Assembly: GCF_001639285.1 (NCBI RefSeq)
Contig: NZ_LWMW01000088.1
Coordinates: 1-44,161, forward strand
From: Methanobrevibacter cuticularis
GTDB lineage: Archaea > Methanobacteriota > Methanobacteria > Methanobacteriales > Methanobacteriaceae
DNA: 44,161 nucleotides
Direction: 5' to 3'
The notes beneath the pieces were generated by a model. The model was not told the origin of the DNA and ran no database searches. It saw nothing but the letters and a program-made list of their open reading frames with translations. Position numbers and translations under genes: made by a program. Positions 40,986 through 44,161 of the stretch are shown piece by piece (the stretch's first letter is position 1; each line of letters begins with the position of its first letter).

Positions 40986-41723
40986 ATGGCTATAGATTGG
41001 ACTGAAAAAGAAATATTATTACTAATAGTGAATTTAGAAGATATGTATAAAAGAGGAGTTAAATACGCTAAAGAACATCCAAAAGAAAAAGAATTTAAAG
41101 TTTATGTTAATTTTAAAACAAAAACAGATTATATTTCATGGCCTAAAGTTAAATCACTTAAAAATGATCTAGCTAAAAGAATAACAGAGTATGAAAACAC
41201 AAATAAAGAAACTCCTCACAGTGTTTGGGTGAATAAGCCTAAAACCACGGCTACTATTAAGAAAGATCCTGAATGGATGAAAAACAAATACATATTACAA
41301 GTAGCTAAAAAAATAGGGTCTTGGAGAAATGGTAAAGAATTTGTTGAGAAAATTAGGGCTTATGCTAAAAAGAAAGGTGGATTATACAAATACTACTTGA
41401 ATTCTAGGCTTTTAGGAACTCAAAAAGAAATCGATGGATTAACAAACGGTTCACTTGGTAACTGTGTCGATTGGTCTCAGTTTGGATATGCTATGTTTAA
41501 AATCATGGGTTTTGTTTGTAGATATGCCCAATGGGCTTGTACTAATGTTACACACTTAACAGTGGAAGTTTATAAGTTAATAACTAATAATTATGATGTT
41601 GTTGATCTTGCAGCTATTGTTGATGCTAATAGTCGTAGATATGAGATTGGGGAGCATTGGTGTAGTAATAAAAGAGTTGCTACAAATCCTAATTGGATGT
41701 TTGAAAAAGGAGCTGTTGTATAA
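40986..41723 (+). CDS. Pseudomurein endoisopeptidase endolysin (PeiW/PeiP/PeiR type, family C71)
   Basis: The 245-residue enzyme has an N-terminal wall-binding part with a pseudomurein-binding-repeat-like segment (about 63-82, AKRITEYENTNKETPHSV) and a C-terminal transglutaminase-fold peptidase. The triad is C160 (GNCVDWSQ), H190 (VTHLTV) and D213 (IVDANS). Known relatives cut the peptide crosslinks of methanogen pseudomurein. As the last gene of the late operon, after a holin-like gene, it should cause lysis. It has no signal peptide, so release depends on a holin. Confidence 0.85.
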   Translation: MAIDWTEKEILLLIVNLEDMYKRGVKYAKEHPKEKEFKVYVNFKTKTDYISWPKVKSLKNDLAKRITEYENTNKETPHSVWVNKPKTTATIKKDPEWMKNKYILQVAKKIGSWRNGKEFVEKIRAYAKKKGGLYKYYLNSRLLGTQKEIDGLTNGSLGNCVDWSQFGYAMFKIMGFVCRYAQWACTNVTHLTVEVYKLITNNYDVVDLAAIVDANSRRYEIGEHWCSNKRVATNPNWMFEKGAVV

Positions 41724-41736
41724 ATATAATTTTTTT

Positions 41737-41771
41737 GAGGTAGATCTCTCTGGGGTCTACCTCTATTTTTT
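41737..41771 (+). terminator. Strong terminator of the late operon
   Basis: GAGGTAGA (41737-41744) and TCTACCTC (41756-41763) form a perfect 8-bp stem followed by ATTTTTTT. It closes the virion-gene transcription unit and separates it from the toxin-antitoxin genes. It is the most GC-rich hairpin near any gene end in the window. Confidence 0.8.
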
Positions 41772-41833
41772 TAATAGTTAGTAGTACTTTTTATCTTTTC
41801 CTTATTATTATTACTTCTCATTTGCTTGGAGTT

Positions 41834-41958
41834 TTATTATTATATATAAAATACATAAAAATCAATCATGAAAATAAAAAGGAGGCTTAAGCATAAAGAT
41901 TTATATAATGATTAAAAACAAAATATTATTATTGTTTTTTTCATGGAATGGTGATTAT
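41834..41958 (+). promoter_or_regulatory. Promoter and leader of the toxin-antitoxin pair
   Basis: TTATTATATATAAAAT (about 41834-41849) supplies a TATA box. AAAGGAGG (41879-41886) lacks a start codon at proper distance, so a short leader reading frame may exist. GGTGAT (41947-41952) is 6 bases before the antitoxin ATG at 41959. A second TATA-like TTTATATAAT occurs near 41900. Confidence 0.5.
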
Positions 41959-42462
41959 ATGAATGAATGTAATGAGAAAATTAAACAACTAATGCATTAT
42001 ATTATAGATAAATGTAACAATAAAAAAACTTTTGGAACTACAGTACTTTATAAATTAATGTATTTTTCTGATTTTAATCATTACGAAAAATATGAAACAC
42101 AAATAACTGAAGAAACTTATTTAAAATATCCCCATGGACCGGTTCCTTCAAATTTAGATCATTTTTGCAATGAACTTGAAAAAGAAGGTAAAATAGAGTT
42201 ACATAAAATACCTCACAATGGTAACATGACTCAACATAGAAGAATTTCGTTATCTAATCCTGATACTAGTTTGTTGTCTACTAAAGAAATTGAAACTATT
42301 GATACTGTTATTGAAGAATTAGGAGATATGACTTCTACAAAGATTGAAGAATATTCTCATAAAGATAAACCATGGAGAGTCGCACAATTTCGTGAACCCT
42401 TGGATCCTGAATTTGTTTTTTATCGGGACGATGAGTATTCCGTGAGAGAGTATGATGACTAA
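41959..42462 (+). CDS. Panacea-domain (SocA/DUF4065-like) antitoxin
   Basis: ATG 41959 is chosen over ATG 41908 by its GGTGAT site. The 167-residue protein shows the Panacea pattern: KTFGTTVLYKLMYFSDFNHY, then TYLKYPHGPVPSNL and the closing KDKPWR. This domain neutralises many unrelated toxins. The gene overlaps the following toxin-like gene by 11 bases. It probably stabilises the provirus or blocks other viruses. Confidence 0.78.
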   Translation: MNECNEKIKQLMHYIIDKCNNKKTFGTTVLYKLMYFSDFNHYEKYETQITEETYLKYPHGPVPSNLDHFCNELEKEGKIELHKIPHNGNMTQHRRISLSNPDTSLLSTKEIETIDTVIEELGDMTSTKIEEYSHKDKPWRVAQFREPLDPEFVFYRDDEYSVREYDD

Positions 42463-42844
42463 CTATGTTTGTGAATGCTTCCCTAAATTTAATGATGAGC
42501 AGGATGATTTACTCAAAAAATGTAAGTCACTTAAAGATGATGTGGAAAGGTTTAAAATAAGCCTTATTGATAATATAGAGCGTAATAATGGAGAAATACC
42601 TGTAAAAAAGAATAGTTTAGTACATGTTAATGGAATAAAATCACCATTACCTATTTTTAAAGTTAAGAAATTTCGTTGTAAAGGTATACCTAAGGGTAAT
42701 AGATCAGGGTTTAGATTAATATTTGCTTATGATAGATCCGTATCCTTAATTTATTTCATTCAAATTTATTATAAAAAGAATGATAATACGGAGATGGATA
42801 GAAAACGTGCTAAGAAAGCATGCGATTTTATTTGTGATAATTGA
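42452..42844 (+). CDS. RelE/ParE-like toxin partner
   Basis: The 130-residue protein ends in a RelE-like fold: KVKKFRCKGIPKGNRSGFRL, then IFAYDRSVSLIYFIQIYYKK and a basic helix. The Arg/Lys-rich strands and aromatic IYYKK element fit mRNA-cleaving or gyrase-poisoning toxins. An N-terminal helical extension (1-60) is unusual for a minimal RelE. Tight overlap with a Panacea gene is the typical operon for such pairs. Confidence 0.68.
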   Translation: MMTNYVCECFPKFNDEQDDLLKKCKSLKDDVERFKISLIDNIERNNGEIPVKKNSLVHVNGIKSPLPIFKVKKFRCKGIPKGNRSGFRLIFAYDRSVSLIYFIQIYYKKNDNTEMDRKRAKKACDFICDN

Positions 42845-42865
42845 TTTTTTTAAATCATCCTTTTT
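42842..42865 (+). terminator. Terminator of the toxin-antitoxin operon
   Basis: TGATTT and AAATCA (42842-42857) can pair around T-residues, overlapping the toxin stop codon, and TTTTT follows. It is suited to intrinsic archaeal termination. Confidence 0.55.
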
Positions 42866-42919
42866 GTTGATCATTTTTTACAGCGTTAGTTTTATATTCT
42901 TTGTTTTTTTTATTATAAT

Positions 42920-42975
42920 TTACTCTTTTGTGTCGAGTAATAGGTTATAAATACTTACTCTTTTATAGAGAGTAA
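42920..42975 (+). promoter_or_regulatory. Promoter with twin 21-bp palindromic operators
   Basis: TTACTC-N9-GAGTAA occurs at 42920-42940 and again at 42955-42975, 35 bp apart. TTATAAATA (42945-42953), a TATA box, lies between them. Both palindromes begin TTACTCTTTT, so they are related sites for one dimeric regulator. The downstream 42976-43111 has no gene and ends in T-runs (43073-43098), so the product could be a short RNA. Confidence 0.6.
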
Positions 42976-43111
42976 ACATGAATTTACCCGGACTATTTTT
43001 TATAAAATTTTAAATCATTAATTTTAAAATAAATAATATTTATCTTTGTAATATTTAAAAGAACTAAATTTTTCTTATTTTTCATTATTTTTTTTCACAG
43101 AAAACAAAACA

Positions 43112-43119
43112 TTTATATA
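43112..43119 (+). promoter_or_regulatory. TATA box of the small structured transcript
   Basis: TTTATATA is followed by ACTAGTAT and a start region near 43140, right where the first hairpin of the small RNA begins. T-runs upstream (43073-43098) insulate it. Confidence 0.6.
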
Positions 43120-43141
43120 CTAGTATCAACATAGTATAATA

Positions 43142-43286
43142 TACAAGTAGCAATACTTGTAGGAGGTGTAAAAAATCTCAAAAGAAGACTTGAAAGAGTT
43201 CTTAACTATCCTCAAATTGGTAGTAGAGATAGTTAAGGAACTCATATAGACTTTAGGGGGAAATCCCCTAATTTCTACTTTCAAGT
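43142..43286 (+). ncRNA. Compact structured transcript with three hairpins and 5'-3' fold-back
   Basis: Stem 1: TACAAGTA (43142-43149), loop GCAA, TACTTGTA (43154-43161), at the predicted 5' end. Stem 2: 43196-43210 with 43228-43243, 15 bp with one bulged G. Stem 3: TTAGGGG (43253-43259) with CCCCTAA (43265-43271), a terminator-like hairpin. ACTTGAAAG (43188-43196) is complementary to CTTTCAAGT (43278-43286), linking early and 3' regions. A 24-codon frame lies within it. The layout recalls type I toxin mRNAs such as hok, or a regulatory RNA. Confidence 0.6.
43175..43249 (+). CDS. 24-residue amphipathic peptide with apparent ATC start
   Basis: AGGAGGTG (43161-43168) is 6 bases before ATC TCA AAA GAA. 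There is no ATG, GTG or TTG at workable distance in this frame; GTG 43166 is followed by TAA. The peptide would begin (M)SKEDLKEFLTILKL and end in a hydrophobic amphipathic helix. Almost the entire coding part folds into stem 2 of the RNA. It may be a membrane-active toxin or a regulatory peptide, or the frame may be incidental to an RNA function. Confidence 0.45.
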   Translation: MSKEDLKEFLTILKLVVEIVKELI

Positions 43287-43367
43287 AATTTATATATCTT
43301 TCATAATATATAATACTTTCTTTGAGAATAAAACACTTCCATTTTTTTATTTTTGGAGGTTTTGAAA

Positions 43368-43502
43368 ATGGAAATAAAAATAAATAATGCTATCGAATCA
43401 TTAGTGAAAACAGCACAACCACATGGAAATGGGGCAAGAGTACTAGTTCCCAAAGCTTGGATAGGAAAAAGAGTACAAATAGTACTATTAGAAGAAGATT
43501 AG
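43368..43502 (+). CDS. DUF2080-family small protein (AbrB-like)
   Basis: GGAGG lies about 9 bases before the ATG. The 44-residue protein matches the DUF2080 pattern of archaeal mobile elements: ESLVKTAQPHGNGARVLVPK then AWIGKRVQIVLL. The G-N-G/S-A-x-V-x-V-P-K-x-W-I-G-K core recalls swapped-hairpin AbrB DNA-binding proteins. It might regulate the twin-operator or small-RNA promoters just upstream. Confidence 0.7.
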   Translation: MEIKINNAIESLVKTAQPHGNGARVLVPKAWIGKRVQIVLLEED

Positions 43503-43521
43503 ACTTCTAAGATAACAATCA

Positions 43522-43830
43522 TCATTTGAAATTGAATTGTTCTAGAAAACTGGGTTCTTCCTTTAACTTCTTTTTTAAATCACTTAAAAAAACAAATTGG
43601 CTACCATGACTAGCCATAACTATATTATCGTGTATGTCATGTTCTAGTTCTTTGATTCTTTCATAAGTCATTAAATTAGGGTTGAAATGATCAAAACCTA
43701 AGTATTTTTTATTCTCATTAATGGTGTTGAATATTCTGTCTTTTTCTTTTTCAGTTGTTTTTCCTGGTTGGAAATCCCTAATAGCTTTAATGGTTTCAGT
43801 GTATATTTCTGAAATTTTCTTATCAGTCAT
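43522..43830 (-). CDS. Minus-strand protein of unknown function, 102 aa
   Basis: ATG at 43830 is preferred over an upstream TTG at 43836. The product is soluble, charged and helical (KISEIYTETIKAIRDF, ERIKELEHDIHDNIV) and has no recognised domain. It converges on the DUF2080 gene and lies next to attR, so it is likely lysogen-expressed cargo. No clear ribosome site is visible. Confidence 0.55.
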   Translation of the reverse strand: MTDKKISEIYTETIKAIRDFQPGKTTEKEKDRIFNTINENKKYLGFDHFNPNLMTYERIKELEHDIHDNIVMASHGSQFVFLSDLKKKLKEEPSFLEQFNFK

Positions 43831-44034
43831 ACTCAATAGTTTTATTTTTATATTAAAATATTGTTTTTATAGAGCCTGTGAAAAATAATATTATTAATAT
43901 ATAAAATTTTTAATAGCTATTAAATTTAATTAGTTAAATATATTAAAATATTAGTAAATATTCTATAGTTTTGAATAATACAAAATCATGAAAAAGTATG
44001 CCAAAAAGACAAATAAATTATGCGACATAGAACT

Positions 44035-44050
44035 ATGTTGAAATCTAACA
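44035..44050. other. attR core (16-bp direct repeat)
   Basis: An exact second copy of ATGTTGAAATCTAACA. The preceding 43837-44034 is AT-rich with no supported gene. The following 111 bases should be host DNA and contain no gene I can support. Confidence 0.75.
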
Positions 44051-44161
44051 TTTTTTAAATTTCAAAAATTTTGCATCAAACCAACTATACCATACTTAAT
44101 AACAGAAAAATTTCAATGTCTTATTTTATAATAAAACTTTTTTAGTGGTATACTACTAATT

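Overview
This window is a nearly complete integrated head-tailed (myovirus-type) archaeal provirus of about 44 kb. The host is most likely a methanogen of the Methanobacteriales, probably Methanobrevibacter. Three things point there: very AT-rich DNA with archaeal TATA-box promoters and GGAGGTGA-type ribosome binding sites; two predicted Cys-His-Asp pseudomurein endoisopeptidases, whose substrate is the Methanobacteriales cell wall; and TFB-like and DUF2080-type archaeal proteins. A 16-bp direct repeat at 41-56 and 44035-44050 marks the probable att sites, so almost the whole window is provirus.

Layout. (1) 109-4092: tyrosine integrase next to attL, then accessory genes: a secreted protein and a membrane-anchored DUF4041/GIY-YIG protein. 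(2) 4093-4892: a control region with repeats, a strong RNA-hairpin candidate and a 56-residue ribbon-helix-helix regulator on the minus strand, divergent from the early operon. (3) 4893-8740: early operon of small unknown genes, an ssDNA-annealing-like protein, a SWIM zinc finger and a second ribbon-helix-helix protein that appears to start at ATT. A palindrome array follows (8734-8855), a candidate operator or origin. (4) 9016-15833: middle genes, including two N6-adenine methyltransferase-like proteins, a second, catalytically intact Xer-type recombinase, an acidic protein, Cys-rich small proteins, a proteasome-beta-like Ntn hydrolase and a TFB-like zinc ribbon. (5) 15968-41723: one long late transcription unit in the usual tailed-virus order: small and large terminase, portal, MuF-JAMM, protease/scaffold with a nested start, decoration, major capsid, connectors, sheath, tube, frameshifted chaperone, tape measure, baseplate hub with a wall-degrading domain, baseplate, fibres, membrane proteins and endolysin, closed by a strong terminator. 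(6) 41724-44034: a Panacea/RelE-like toxin-antitoxin pair, a promoter with twin operators, a very compact structured RNA with a 24-codon reading frame, a DUF2080 gene and a minus-strand gene of unknown function.

How it works together. The integrase and ribbon-helix-helix switch would set lysogeny. The early genes supply recombination and DNA-modification functions, but no polymerase, helicase or primase is present, so replication should rely on the host. The TFB-like zinc ribbon and the 15.5-kb promoter sit where a late-gene activator would be expected. The hub protein would open pseudomurein from outside during entry, and the separate C71-type enzyme would open it from inside at lysis. The right-end and left-end accessory genes look like lysogen-maintenance, defence or lysogenic-conversion cargo.

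Items most worth a second look: the 43142-43286 structured RNA, the 21-bp inverted-repeat element at 21012-21154, apparent ATT/ATC start codons, the MuF-JAMM fusion, the viral Ntn hydrolase, the tail-borne endoisopeptidase, and the apparent loss of the integrase's first catalytic arginine.
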